Shown in pieces: positions 1 through 8,965 of a DNA stretch of 37,920 nucleotides (its first letter is position 1; each line of letters opens with the position of its first letter). The stretch covers positions 1-37,920 of the forward strand of contig NZ_CAMJRK010000004.1 in the NCBI RefSeq assembly GCF_946222815.1. Reading direction: 5' to 3'. This DNA comes from an uncultured Leuconostoc sp. Lineage in GTDB: Bacteria > Bacillota > Bacilli > Lactobacillales > Lactobacillaceae. The notes beneath the pieces are model-generated. The model worked only from the letters and a program-made list of their open reading frames with translations. It searched no databases and was not told the origin of the DNA. The position numbers and the translations under genes are program-made.

Positions 1-344
1 TGATAATAATTTTCAATTAACCTTAATGCATAGGCATCTATTGTTGAGATGTTAGCAGCTGGTAGCAGTAACAGTTGTTCTTGCAAAAAACGTTTCATCT
101 GACTATTAGCCGTTTGCATACGTTTTTCAAGTGCTGTTTCCAATCGTTCACGCATTTCTTTAGCTGCTGCATTGGTAAAAGTCACAATTAAGAAATTTTC
201 AACACTGGTACCATCTAGAATTTTTTGAATCAACCGCTCAATTAAAACAGTTGTTTTACCAGAACCAGCTGAAGCTGCAACTAAAATATTATGTCCTGTT
301 TCTTCAACTGCACGTTGCTGGTTAATTGTAAATGTTGTCGCCAT
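1..344 (-). CDS. rexA: ATP-dependent helicase/nuclease subunit A, N-terminus (partial)
   Basis: This is the first 114 codons of the AddA/RexA subunit of the RexAB (AddAB) helicase-nuclease, which processes double-strand breaks for RecA loading. The gene runs off the left edge of the window. The N-terminus has the UvrD-type Q motif region (TINQQRAVE), a Walker A box AASAGSGKT near residues 22-30, motif Ia (VTFTNAAAKEMRERL) and the ISTIDAYALRLI stretch, where AddA usually has STIHSF. The chosen ATG is 9 nt from an AGGAGG ribosome site. A second in-frame ATG two codons upstream (348-350) is possible but sits only 3 nt from that site. The start overlaps the end of rexB by 23 bp, so the two are translationally coupled. 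Confidence 0.93.
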   Translation of the reverse strand, partial: MATTFTINQQRAVEETGHNILVAASAGSGKTTVLIERLIQKILDGTSVENFLIVTFTNAAAKEMRERLETALEKRMQTANSQMKRFLQEQLLLLPAANISTIDAYALRLIENYY

Positions 345-3300
345 TATCATCTGCCTCCTGTAAAATTTTCAAAATATTAACCTTTCCTTTAGGCGCCTCT
401 GGTCGATAAGTATCACCTAGCGATCGATCAAATCGTAAAATATCAACATATGGTGTGTATTGTAAACTGGCTACTGTTGGTTCCAAAGGAAAAAGGCCTG
501 CCAAAATTTGCTCTCCTGCAAATATAATATTGTCAGTATTACGTTTTAATAGTAATTCAAAGTCTTGCGCAGCTACAAAATCACTATTGGCATACAGTTC
601 CCCATCATTTTTCTTTTTGAGTTGATAAAATTGTGACATATTACTGTCTGATAATTTATCTAAACTATCAATATAATCTTCCTCTGAAACAAACAGGCCA
701 CGATACTTGAAAATATCTGGTGTCACTTGTCCAGCTAAAAGAGCATTCATATCTCCTTTGAAATCAGATATCACTCGTTTTTGTGGGGCTATTTGTGCAA
801 AAAATGCGCCACCGATGGCTTCAACTCCGAGTGATTCAGCATTCATTTGTGCTGCCTGCCAGTATGTTAATAATTGCATTTGTAAGCCATCAAATGCTTG
901 ACCCCAATCAAATTGCTTGCCACTAGATTTATAATCAACAATTGTACCAAATACTTGTGAAGTATCTTGTATATCAAAGCGATCAATTTTACCACGCACT
1001 TGCATCGTCAAAGGTCCTCGATGAAACTTTAAAGCTGGCAAGGCATTTTGATCTGGAAAGCCAAATAATTTTTCGACGGCATTTGGTCGCGCAATGTTAA
1101 CACGAGCAGCACGTTGCAAATTAGTTAGCAACGTTTCACTCACTTTTTGCAAATAATCTCGTACTGCGCGCATTTTACCACTCTCTTGTAACAAGTTATA
1201 TTCAGGCAACATCAGCTGGTTAGCTAACTCCTGTTGCAATAATGTCATCAAGGCTGGTGTTGTGATATCTCGCAAACTCATATTTTCTTGAATTAATCGC
1301 TGCAATACCCCTTCTAACACTGCATGATAAAGTGTGCCTGTTTGAGCCACATTCAACTCATTGGTCACACGTTCCTTTAATTTCAACCCATATTGCAAAA
1401 AATAGCCTAATGGATTATTATAATAACTTTCCAATTGAGATATGGAAACATTTAAGTGTTCACCAAATAACGCTTGTACAAATTCTGGCTTTAAAGTCTG
1501 AATCGTATTACGATAGTTTGGCGCCTTTAAAACATGTGTCAAACGCGCATTTTGTTGCTGACTAATCGCGTTTTGAACTGCTTTAAAAGCTGCTGTGTTT
1601 TGTTGTGTGGGTATAATTTTAACTAATTCAGATAATGTTGCTCTGGGTGTCCCAATATAATGCTTTAACAAATCAACACTGCTAGGTGCTACATGACTAA
1701 CTTTTTCAATCGTTGTATCAAAAGTATGCGTTAATCTTTTGAAGAAAGGTGATATTTCTGATATTTTACCACTCGCGTCTAAAATGGGATATGAAAATGT
1801 GACCTCATTTGTTGTCGTAGCCAAAGCACCATAAAATAGTAAATTTTCTTCTGCCATCTGTTGTTGTGCTGTATTCTGTAAATATTTTGTGGTCCCAGCT
1901 TCTTGCAAAGCCGGTTGCACAATTAACCTTTCAGCATCATTAATTAGCGCAGTTGTTTTTGTTTGTGCTGGTAAATTAGTACGTGTCCCACCAATAAAAA
2001 AGAGCTGTTTATAATGATTACTTTGAACAATACCTGCTTCAGAGATGGTCAACTGGTCTAAATTATTAGGAATGCCAGCAAATTTTGCCCCAGAAAAACC
2101 AGCACGCAATACTTCTTTAAATATCGCAAGGTCGAATACTTGCTCTCCGTTAATTGCTACAATGTCATCGAGTGTTTGAATAAACAATTGCCAAACTTGT
2201 TCCCCCTGACGTGAACGTGTTAATTCACCTGCTGTCAGTAAACTATCACGCTGCTCTAAAATAGCATCGTTGACATGGTATTTTTCTAGCCACAGGATCA
2301 AATTAGTTGCTGCTTGCCGCATTGTTTTTGCTTGATCCAATTGTCGTTGTAAATCATCAAATGTTGATAATATAAATCGACGCATTGTTTCAATTCGTCG
2401 ATTAACCCTACCATCATCTGATATCCTTGTTGCATCATCCTCATCTACTTGATCAACAATTGAGAACAATTCAAATGGTTTATCTAAATTACGCCAAGTT
2501 GTTTCATAAGGCCGATTGGCATAAAGATAATTATCAAAATAACCCATCACATCAAAAAATTCTTTTTCGGGTACTAATGTATCGTTGACGAAGGGACGTA
2601 ATAAACTGGTTTTCAAAATAGCCATCACATTTTGATATTGAAATCTATCTTTTTGAGGTAATAATAAATTCAATAGTAATTCAACTAAGGGATGATTAGC
2701 CATTGGTTGATCGTTATCTAAAAAATAAGGTAAATCAAACTGCGCCATCACTTCTGGTATATGTGCCGTATATGGCGTTAAATCACGCGCTAAAATTAAA
2801 ATATCACGTAACCGTAGTTCAGGGTCATTAACGAGTAATCGTCGAATGCGTCGTGCAACTTCTTGTATTTCAACAACTGTATTTTCGGCAGCAAACGCTT
2901 GTAAGTTAACCTGATCTTTTTCACCATTAAAAGTACGGTATTCCCCTAAACTTTCCCAAGCTAATAAAACTTGTTTTGTCGTTTGGCTGAGATGACGTAA
3001 CTGTTTTGGTGCATTGATCTGTACTGTTTGATCAAATGTTTTGGCCGTGTGTATCAGTTGTTGGGCTGTATACATTGGCTTATTAAAGACATCACCATCT
3101 TGTTGTTTTCCTAATTTATCAACCTGACCTAAAAGCGCAATTGATACTGGGTACTTTGCAATCAGCTGCGTAATCACTTGCATTTCAGCACTAGTAAAGC
3201 CATTAAAACCATCAAAATAAAATGCCACATTTTCTAGTGATGATGCCGCTAATTGCGTCGCGAAAAAAGGCAAAACTTCCTGTGCAGTGATATAAGTATT

Positions 3301-3858
3301 TCCTATTTTGCTGTCTAAGGCATCCGCAACAATTGCTAAATCACGCAACTTACTACCCAATGTTTGGTGTAAAAAAGTCGTATCATGACTCGTAGCATTT
3401 AAAATTTGTAATAAATCTTGTGGCGTAATATGACTGGCACGTAGTTCTACTAATTGTGTGACGAGTGCAGATATAAAACCACTTTTAGATTGCATCCGCG
3501 CAAAAATAGGTAATTGTCCTGCGTAGTCCCGCAATATGTCTGAGACCATAATAAATAAACCCGTATTTTGTATGATATTTGGCTGTGTATTAGGCATATC
3601 TTTTAACAGTGCCCATGCCAATCGTGACAATGAATATACTTGTAAACGACTTTGTGCATATAATTCTTTTTTAGAGTCGTGCCCATTTATTCCTGCAAAT
3701 CGTCTTAAAACATCGACTTCACTATCAAACTTAACATGATTGGGTACGATATAATAAACTGTTAACGTTTTATCTTGTTGTGTTTTTATTTGCACATCTT
3801 GTAACAAGGCATGACGTAGGTCAGTGCGTGCATGATTCATATAAATTGTTAATGCCAT
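322..3858 (-). CDS. rexB: ATP-dependent nuclease subunit B (RexB/AddB type)
   Basis: This encodes 1178 residues, the usual length for RexB, the Chi-recognising second nuclease subunit of RexAB. The C-terminal RecB-family nuclease domain is clear: the GKIDRFD and TIVDYKSSGK motifs, then LQMQLLTYW, at roughly residues 960-1030. The segment SQLESYYNNPLGYFLQYGL corresponds to the AddB region that normally carries the first Fe-S cysteine (CPF/CPY); here it is asparagine. I see no cysteine anywhere in the protein, so the AddB 4Fe-4S cluster cannot form. The ATG follows an agaggg ribosome site. The gene is upstream of and overlaps rexA, the order common in lactic acid bacteria. Confidence 0.93.
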   Translation of the reverse strand: MALTIYMNHARTDLRHALLQDVQIKTQQDKTLTVYYIVPNHVKFDSEVDVLRRFAGINGHDSKKELYAQSRLQVYSLSRLAWALLKDMPNTQPNIIQNTGLFIMVSDILRDYAGQLPIFARMQSKSGFISALVTQLVELRASHITPQDLLQILNATSHDTTFLHQTLGSKLRDLAIVADALDSKIGNTYITAQEVLPFFATQLAASSLENVAFYFDGFNGFTSAEMQVITQLIAKYPVSIALLGQVDKLGKQQDGDVFNKPMYTAQQLIHTAKTFDQTVQINAPKQLRHLSQTTKQVLLAWESLGEYRTFNGEKDQVNLQAFAAENTVVEIQEVARRIRRLLVNDPELRLRDILILARDLTPYTAHIPEVMAQFDLPYFLDNDQPMANHPLVELLLNLLLPQKDRFQYQNVMAILKTSLLRPFVNDTLVPEKEFFDVMGYFDNYLYANRPYETTWRNLDKPFELFSIVDQVDEDDATRISDDGRVNRRIETMRRFILSTFDDLQRQLDQAKTMRQAATNLILWLEKYHVNDAILEQRDSLLTAGELTRSRQGEQVWQLFIQTLDDIVAINGEQVFDLAIFKEVLRAGFSGAKFAGIPNNLDQLTISEAGIVQSNHYKQLFFIGGTRTNLPAQTKTTALINDAERLIVQPALQEAGTTKYLQNTAQQQMAEENLLFYGALATTTNEVTFSYPILDASGKISEISPFFKRLTHTFDTTIEKVSHVAPSSVDLLKHYIGTPRATLSELVKIIPTQQNTAAFKAVQNAISQQQNARLTHVLKAPNYRNTIQTLKPEFVQALFGEHLNVSISQLESYYNNPLGYFLQYGLKLKERVTNELNVAQTGTLYHAVLEGVLQRLIQENMSLRDITTPALMTLLQQELANQLMLPEYNLLQESGKMRAVRDYLQKVSETLLTNLQRAARVNIARPNAVEKLFGFPDQNALPALKFHRGPLTMQVRGKIDRFDIQDTSQVFGTIVDYKSSGKQFDWGQAFDGLQMQLLTYWQAAQMNAESLGVEAIGGAFFAQIAPQKRVISDFKGDMNALLAGQVTPDIFKYRGLFVSEEDYIDSLDKLSDSNMSQFYQLKKKNDGELYANSDFVAAQDFELLLKRNTDNIIFAGEQILAGLFPLEPTVASLQYTPYVDILRFDRSLGDTYRPEAPKGKVNILKILQEADDNGDNIYN

Positions 3859-3938
3859 TTGACCCTCTTTTCATAATGTGACCAAAAGTTAAAGTGTTGT
3901 CTCACAAATCATTTATTCTTTCTATATTTTATCACACA

Positions 3939-3968
3939 AAAAGGCACACAAATATTTGTGTGCCTTTT
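3939..3968 (-). terminator. Intrinsic terminator after the DUF402 gene
   Basis: A perfect 30-bp palindrome (15-bp arms aaaaggcacacaaat) begins 3 bp past the DUF402 stop codon. On the minus strand it is followed by a T-rich tract. It separates the recX-DUF402 group from rexB. Confidence 0.85.
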
Positions 3969-3971
3969 CTA

Positions 3972-4541
3972 TCAACGACGATCTTTAAGCCGCTGCTGCA
4001 TCAAATGTTGGTATCTTGCATACCACACATCAATATAACCTTGTGAAAAAGGTCCTGTGCCGTCATTAATCCAGTCCACTAAAATTTTGACATGTGCTTT
4101 CAAAATTTGATCAATTTCTGGTGGGTAATGCCATTTTTTACTGTGAGCAGCATATTCATCAGCATCAAGTAAGTGCTTTTCACCATCTGGAAAAACTTTC
4201 ACATCTAAATCGTAATCAATATATTTTAGCGCCTCTTTGTCTAAGACATAAGGTGATGCTAAATTACAATAGTACGACACCCCATTATCACGTATCATTG
4301 CAATAATATTAAACCAATACTTCTTATGAAAATAAACAATCGCTGGTTCTCTAGTCACCCAGCGACGTCCATCATCTTCCGTTACTAAAGTATGATCATT
4401 TAATCCAATAATAGCGTTTTCACTGGTTTTTAAAACCATGGTATCGCGCCAAGTTCGATGCAACGAGCCGTCATGCTTGTAACTTTTGATCGTGATGAAA
4501 TCACCCTCGCGTGGCCCGCGATTCGACTTATCAAAGCTCAT
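3972..4541 (-). CDS. DUF402 family nucleoside tri-/diphosphate phosphatase (YgaC/Ntdp type)
   Basis: This 189-residue protein matches the Firmicute DUF402 (YgaC/Ntdp) family nearly end to end. Members characterised in staphylococci hydrolyse nucleoside tri- and diphosphates. Diagnostic stretches are IKSYKHDGSLHRTW at the N-terminus, VTEDDGRRWVTREPAIVYFH, GVSYYCNLASPY, the acidic patch LKYIDYDLDVKVFPDGE and WYARYQHLM at the C-terminus. The conserved acidic residues that bind metal in the family are present. The gene follows recX and a small coiled-coil gene on the same strand; a recX-small gene-DUF402 order also occurs in other Firmicutes. A TACAAT box about 38 nt upstream of the ATG (4579-4584) could give it its own transcript. 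Physiological substrate is not shown by the sequence. Confidence 0.88.
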   Translation of the reverse strand: MSFDKSNRGPREGDFITIKSYKHDGSLHRTWRDTMVLKTSENAIIGLNDHTLVTEDDGRRWVTREPAIVYFHKKYWFNIIAMIRDNGVSYYCNLASPYVLDKEALKYIDYDLDVKVFPDGEKHLLDADEYAAHSKKWHYPPEIDQILKAHVKILVDWINDGTGPFSQGYIDVWYARYQHLMQQRLKDRR

Positions 4542-4609
4542 GATCTTACCTACTCTTCTGACACCGAATTTCTATCTAATTGTACCAAATTTCACGATTA
4601 AATGATAGA

Positions 4610-4882
4610 CTACAAGTCATTGCGATGATTATTACCATGTCCAAAATGTTGCGTGTTTGTTTTTTGGTTGGCTTTTTTAGCAGAAATAAGCTGTTTTTGT
4701 AACTGTATAATAATTAATTTTAAATTAGATAGTTGACTTTCTGATGTTTTGATTTGGTGCTGTGTATAATTATCACTATTATCTGCTGTTTGTAACTGTC
4801 GTAGCGCCTTTGTTATTGTATTGGCTTGTTGTTCTGCTGCCGACAGTTTGGTTTGCAAAACTTTTGAATCATAAATTTGCAT
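4610..4882 (-). CDS. Small coiled-coil protein of unknown function
   Basis: I do not recognise this 90-residue protein. It is dominated by a predicted helical, Gln/Leu/Lys-rich segment (about residues 8-70) with heptad-like spacing of hydrophobics. A hydrophilic tail rich in His/Asn/Gly ends it (HFGHGNNHRND). There is no signal peptide, membrane segment or cysteine. The ATG lies 2 bp after the recX stop, with a gaaagtgag ribosome site inside recX, so the two genes are translated as a unit. By position it replaces the small YfhH-type gene found after recX in bacilli, but the sequence does not resemble YfhH. Confidence 0.7.
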   Translation of the reverse strand: MQIYDSKVLQTKLSAAEQQANTITKALRQLQTADNSDNYTQHQIKTSESQLSNLKLIIIQLQKQLISAKKANQKTNTQHFGHGNNHRNDL

Positions 4883-4884
4883 GA

Positions 4885-5682
4885 TTAAGACTCACTTTCA
4901 AGTGCTAACATGATGATATCAATCACTTCACGATGGTAACCTTTGGTATAAAGATGACTTTTTGTCTTATATTGTCGTTGACTCAAAGGTTCATTCCGAT
5001 AGCGATGCCACAGCTTTTCAGCTTGTCTTTTAACATTGTCTAACTCAGTTTCATCATCATTACCAACATCGAGTTCTGCTACAACTACTTGACCAATATC
5101 AAAAGAAAAGCCTTTATTCGCTAATGCTTGAATAATTTTTTGTTGCTTAGCACGTGTGGATTCACGTTTGTAAGTATTAGCAAATTTGGTTGCCATTTTT
5201 TGAGCAATCTCAATTTGTTCCTCGTAAGTATAAGACTCAAGTGCCATCTCAATATCATCTTCCAGTATGCCTGCCTGCTTTAAATCGGTTTTTATCGCAT
5301 TTGGTCCTTTAGGACTAATTAATTTTTTTGTTGCGACATAGTGCATGGCATAATTGGCATCATCTAGATATCCTAATTCTTTTAACTGTACAATCGCCTG
5401 ATTCTGTATTGCTTCAGAAACCGCTTTTTCAGTTAATTTTTGTTTCACTTGTTTAATTGTGCGTAAGGCATGGCCCAAATAATTTATTGCTGTATTAAAC
5501 GCTTTAGCAACTTCATCGTCATGCTTGATTTGTTCAATCAACGCATCATCAAGTTCACGTCCCTTTGCTAAACCATATTTAATTAACACACTTTCAGACA
5601 CACCAAACGCAAACTGTTTGTCTAAATCAATGCTATAACGCCCTGCTTTTTTTTGTGTCGCGATTTTCGTAATAGTCTTCAT
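4885..5682 (-). CDS. recX: Recombination regulator RecX
   Basis: This encodes 265 residues, the long Firmicute form of RecX, which modulates RecA filaments. An N-terminal beta region (KAGRYSIDLDKQFAFGVSE) is followed by repeated three-helix RecX modules. Typical motifs are ALRTIKQVKQKL, QLKELGYLDDANYAMHYV, LISPKGPNAIKTDLKQAGI and, at the C-terminus, LYTKGYHREVIDIIM. The ATG is preceded by a TACAAT box only 6 nt away (5689-5694) and by no good ribosome site, suggesting a leaderless transcript. A terminator hairpin lies just upstream of that box. It starts a probable recX-small gene-DUF402 unit. Confidence 0.92.
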   Translation of the reverse strand: MKTITKIATQKKAGRYSIDLDKQFAFGVSESVLIKYGLAKGRELDDALIEQIKHDDEVAKAFNTAINYLGHALRTIKQVKQKLTEKAVSEAIQNQAIVQLKELGYLDDANYAMHYVATKKLISPKGPNAIKTDLKQAGILEDDIEMALESYTYEEQIEIAQKMATKFANTYKRESTRAKQQKIIQALANKGFSFDIGQVVVAELDVGNDDETELDNVKRQAEKLWHRYRNEPLSQRQYKTKSHLYTKGYHREVIDIIMLALESES

Positions 5683-5701
5683 ACTTCTATTGTACGAAAA
5701 A

Positions 5702-5717
5702 AAGCACCGAAGTGCTT
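5702..5717 (-). terminator. Terminator hairpin between the pseudogene and recX
   Basis: A short stem aagcac/gtgctt with a 4-nt loop is followed on the minus strand by a run of seven T. It ends transcription of the decayed oxidoreductase gene, immediately before the probable recX -10 box. Confidence 0.7.
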
Positions 5718-5731
5718 ATCTTTTTAGTTAT

Positions 5732-5947
5732 TTAAATGACAATGCCAATTTTACTAGCTAAATCAACTTTATAATTTGTGACAATTAATTTGGCTGCGTC
5801 GAAAGGCACCGCTAGAACAATAATATCTTTCAAATCAGTTACACCATCATCTGATTCAATGAAGTTACCCGAATTATTGGCTTCTGAAAAATCCTGTCAA
5901 ATAGCCATCTCTATATTGCCTTTTCCAAAAATAGTAATTGTGTTCAT
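5732..5947 (-). pseudogene. Remnant of an NADP oxidoreductase (coenzyme F420-dependent type) gene
   Basis: Read on the minus strand from the ATG at 5947, the frame gives MNTITIFGKGNIEMAI, then a TGA stop at 5897-5899, and resumes in the same frame as QDFSEANNSGNF and DIIVLAVPFDAAKLIV before a TAA at 5732. The N-terminal GxGN dinucleotide-binding loop and the VILAVP strand are hallmarks of the F420-dependent NADP oxidoreductase-like family. Intact members have roughly 180-220 residues, so this 72-codon relic has an internal stop (probably GGA to TGA) plus loss of the C-terminal two thirds. A TTGACG-17-TTAATA promoter-like pair (6004-6032) precedes it and a terminator follows it. Family assignment rests on the two short motifs. 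Confidence 0.72.
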
Positions 5948-6073
5948 AACATTCTTTTTACTTTTAATAAGTGAATTTTATAGTTATCACAACCTCAATT
6001 ATGTATTAAAGTAAACAAAAAATAAGCGTCAACACATTTAAACTGATCAATAAATCATCAATTCAAGCACAAA

Positions 6074-6095
6074 AAAAGTGGATTTCTCCACTTTT
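6074..6095 (-). terminator. Terminator of the lysine operon
   Basis: A 9-bp perfect stem (aaaagtgga/tccactttt, loop tttc) lies about 60 bp past the dapB stop. On the minus strand it is followed by a T run. Confidence 0.85.
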
Positions 6096-6156
6096 AATTA
6101 ATATTCTAAACATATTGACATGGTTATTGTCAAACAATAAATCAAATTCATAACTA

Positions 6157-6882
6157 TTATAAAACAGTATCAAGCCCGATTTTTAAATCATTTATTTTTT
6201 CAACACCAGCTAACGCCAGTAAAACACCTGGAACAAACGCCGAGCGACTGGTTGTACTTTGCGTTAATGTTAGTTGTTCATCAATGCCACCAAAATAAAC
6301 ACTTTGTTGGGCAATATATCCGGGTAAGCGCATCGCATGAACGGGAATATCTGACACGCGTTGCCCACGTGCTTCACCATCACGCGTTTTTTGTGCTGCA
6401 TTAATCCGTTCGTTGGCAATCAACTTAGCAGTTTGTACAGCAGTTCCTGAGGGCGAGTCAAATTTTTTAGGATTATGCGTCTCAACGATTTCCACGTCAG
6501 GAAAATATCGTGCAGCTTGTTGCGCAAATTGCATTAATAGTACAGCTGAAAGGCTAAAGTTCGGTACAATTAAAATACCATGCTTTGATTGTCCACGTAA
6601 TTGCGTCATTTGGTCTTCAGTCAAACCAGTGGCACCAATAAGGGCCGCCATATTATGTTTAACCGCCCACTGTGCATTTTCAAACACAGTAGCTGGTGTA
6701 CTAACATCTAGAAATATGTCTGCTGTTTCAGTAATTTGATCACGTGTTGTCCACACTGGATACTGACTTTCATGGTTGTGACCACTTAAAATACCAACAA
6801 TGTCATAATCAGTTCCTGCTAAACCAGCTTGAATAGCTAAACCTAATTTACCAAAACCACCAGCTAGAATTATTTTTGTCAT
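6157..6882 (-). CDS. dapB: 4-hydroxy-tetrahydrodipicolinate reductase
   Basis: DapB reduces 4-hydroxy-tetrahydrodipicolinate to tetrahydrodipicolinate with NAD(P)H, the second dedicated lysine/diaminopimelate step. At 241 residues it is typical in length. Visible motifs are the Rossmann loop GGFGKLG (residues 8-14), GATGLTEDQM, VPNFSLSAVLLM and the C-terminal FVPGVLLAL. The active-site signature reads ETHNPKKFDSPSGTA: the first His, the Lys and PSGTA are conserved, but the second His of the usual HH pair is Asn. It is the last gene of the riboswitch-controlled operon, 3 bp after dapA. Confidence 0.93.
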   Translation of the reverse strand: MTKIILAGGFGKLGLAIQAGLAGTDYDIVGILSGHNHESQYPVWTTRDQITETADIFLDVSTPATVFENAQWAVKHNMAALIGATGLTEDQMTQLRGQSKHGILIVPNFSLSAVLLMQFAQQAARYFPDVEIVETHNPKKFDSPSGTAVQTAKLIANERINAAQKTRDGEARGQRVSDIPVHAMRLPGYIAQQSVYFGGIDEQLTLTQSTTSRSAFVPGVLLALAGVEKINDLKIGLDTVL

Positions 6883-6885
6883 GAA

Positions 6886-7758
6886 TTAATCCCCCAAAAG
6901 GCCATCTAATGTTTGTTGCTCTTGTTGTGTTAACGGTAAAATTGGTAAGCGTGCTAGATTTTTAACCAGCCCTTTTTCACTCAACTTTGCTTTAACCGGT
7001 GCTGGTGACGGAAATGCAAACAAAGCGGTCATCCGCGGTGTTAAATAACGCTGCAAACGACCAGCTTCACGCCAATCATTTGTATTCATTGCTGCAAATA
7101 ACGCAGTCATTTCATCCCCATATAAATGTGATGCCACCGAAATTGTTCCGGCACCGCCTTGCACATATGCGGCCAACGTTTGTGCATCTTCACCCGTATA
7201 AACAGCAAAATCTGCCGTTTGCGTACGTTCAATTTCAGCACCTATAAATTCTGCTGAAGTGGTTTCTTTGACTGCATTAATATTTGTGTGTTGTGCCAAT
7301 GTCACAACACTATCAACAGTCAAGCCAACTGCTGAACGGCCTGGAATATTATACAACATCACTGGCTTAGTTGCTGCATCTGCTATTGCTGTAAAGTGTG
7401 CAATCATACCACTTTGACTTGGCTTATTGTAGTATGGTGTCACAGCTAAAATAGCGTCAACGTGCGCAATAGTACTTAATTCACGGGCACTTTTGATAGA
7501 TTCTGCTGTGTTATTTGTCCCAGCATTAGCTATTAACAACACTTTATTGCCAACATAATCGGCAATATATTGCGTCAAAGCTAACTTTTCTGTATTCGTT
7601 AATGTTGGTGATTCACCAGTCGTTCCGGCAATGACAAGCCCCTGCGTGCCATGCTTTAGCAAGTGATCAATGACCTGTTTTAACGCTGAATAGTCGATCT
7701 CATCGTTTTCATCAAAAGGCGTAATAATAGCCGTAATTAAATTAATATTTTCATACAT
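6886..7758 (-). CDS. dapA: 4-hydroxy-tetrahydrodipicolinate synthase
   Basis: DapA condenses pyruvate with aspartate semialdehyde. The 290-residue TIM barrel shows the family residues: GTTGES (pyruvate-binding Thr pair), LYNIPGRSA (catalytic Tyr and Arg), the Schiff-base Lys in NAVKETT near residue 162, and GGAGTISVASH. It lies between the deacetylase gene (55 bp upstream) and dapB (3 bp downstream). No own promoter is evident, so expression should follow the upstream lysine riboswitch. Confidence 0.95.
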   Translation of the reverse strand: MYENINLITAIITPFDENDEIDYSALKQVIDHLLKHGTQGLVIAGTTGESPTLTNTEKLALTQYIADYVGNKVLLIANAGTNNTAESIKSARELSTIAHVDAILAVTPYYNKPSQSGMIAHFTAIADAATKPVMLYNIPGRSAVGLTVDSVVTLAQHTNINAVKETTSAEFIGAEIERTQTADFAVYTGEDAQTLAAYVQGGAGTISVASHLYGDEMTALFAAMNTNDWREAGRLQRYLTPRMTALFAFPSPAPVKAKLSEKGLVKNLARLPILPLTQQEQQTLDGLLGD

Positions 7759-7813
7759 CGCTTTTTCCTCTGAGTTTTACTTCATTTGTTTTGCTGTCAC
7801 AATTATATCTACT

Positions 7814-8965
7814 CTATTGGTCCATTCGCCATTCAAGAAAGTTCTTTAATGCTGTAAAACCAGGTAATAAGGCTGCCTCGTCTATCGTTAGCTTAGGACT
7901 ATGTAGTGCGTGTTTATCATTAACGCCTAACCATAACATAACACCTGGAATTTGTTGTAGCAAATACCCGAAATCTTCCCCCGTCATCGCTGGTTGTGCA
8001 ATTTCAAAAGCAATATCATCACGTGATTGCATGAACTCAATCACTTGTCTTGCCAACTCTGGATTGTTTTCAACTGGCAAATAACTGCCACTTTCTAACG
8101 TGACATCAATTGTTATATCATTAGCCAATGCAATACCTGCAGCAATTTGACGAATACGGGTTAACATAATTTCCAAGTCAGCACGTGTCATACTACGCAC
8201 AGTGCCTTCTAAATGCACAGTATCTGGAATCACATTGTTGGCTTGTCCACCATTAATGACCCCAATACTCACCACACCACCTTTAATTGGGTCAACCGAA
8301 CGTGAAACGACCGTTTGCAGCTGCATAATTAATTCCGCTGCCGCAACGATAGGGTCCTTAACTAAATGAGGATAAGCCGCGTGGCCACCTTGGCCATGAA
8401 TGTCAACTACCAATTCAGCAGTACCAGCAAACAAAGTGCCAGCTAGTGTGCTTAATGTCCCTGCTGGTAAATCTGGTTGATCATGAATACCATAAAATTC
8501 ATCTGGACGCCATTCGCCTTCAAAAATCCCTAAATCATATGCCAGTTTCCCACCACTTTTGGCTTCTTCAGCTGGCTGAAAGAAAACAATAAAATTATCT
8601 TTAGGTTGATGTTGGCTAAAATATTGCACCATCCCCAACGCCAACGTCATATGCACATCATGTCCACAAGCGTGCATGTTACCGGCATGAATTGACTGAA
8701 ATGGCAAACCCGTTTGTTCTGTAATTGGTAAAGCATCTATATCTGATCGGTACCCAATCGTTCGTTTTGGATTGCTACCTTGAAAACGCACCAAAATAGC
8801 CGTTGGCAATTCTGCTACTGTACGAATGGTCATCGCATCGTTTTGCCAATTAGTTATTTTGTTCATTAAGTAATCGTGCGTTTGAAACTCAGCCAACGCA
8901 AGTTCAGGAATTAAATGCAAATCCCGACGATACTGCTGTAAATTTTCAAAAGTTATTTCAGCCAT
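7814..8965 (-). CDS. N-acetyldiaminopimelate deacetylase (M20D peptidase family)
   Basis: This 383-residue M20D metallo-amidohydrolase has MHACGHDVHMTLALG, the PAEEAKSGG acidic motif and the C-terminal ALHSPKL zinc ligand, with the usual catalytic and lid domains. M20D enzymes include hippurate and amino-acid hydrolases. Its place directly after dapH, in an operon of lysine genes, identifies it as the deacetylase releasing LL-diaminopimelate in the acetylase branch. Its ATG overlaps the dapH stop by one base (TAATG), implying coupled translation. The single cysteine is the one in the HACGHD metal motif. Confidence 0.9.
   Translation of the reverse strand: MAEITFENLQQYRRDLHLIPELALAEFQTHDYLMNKITNWQNDAMTIRTVAELPTAILVRFQGSNPKRTIGYRSDIDALPITEQTGLPFQSIHAGNMHACGHDVHMTLALGMVQYFSQHQPKDNFIVFFQPAEEAKSGGKLAYDLGIFEGEWRPDEFYGIHDQPDLPAGTLSTLAGTLFAGTAELVVDIHGQGGHAAYPHLVKDPIVAAAELIMQLQTVVSRSVDPIKGGVVSIGVINGGQANNVIPDTVHLEGTVRSMTRADLEIMLTRIRQIAAGIALANDITIDVTLESGSYLPVENNPELARQVIEFMQSRDDIAFEIAQPAMTGEDFGYLLQQIPGVMLWLGVNDKHALHSPKLTIDEAALLPGFTALKNFLEWRMDQ

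Noticed and set aside
5778..6014. Plus-strand open frame over the decayed oxidoreductase gene
   Set aside because: The minus strand shows recognisable protein motifs in a single frame; the plus-strand frame resembles nothing and lacks a ribosome site.
6413..6739. 108-codon open frame opposite dapB
   Set aside because: Antisense to a clear gene, many cysteines in a cysteine-poor genome, and no ribosome site.
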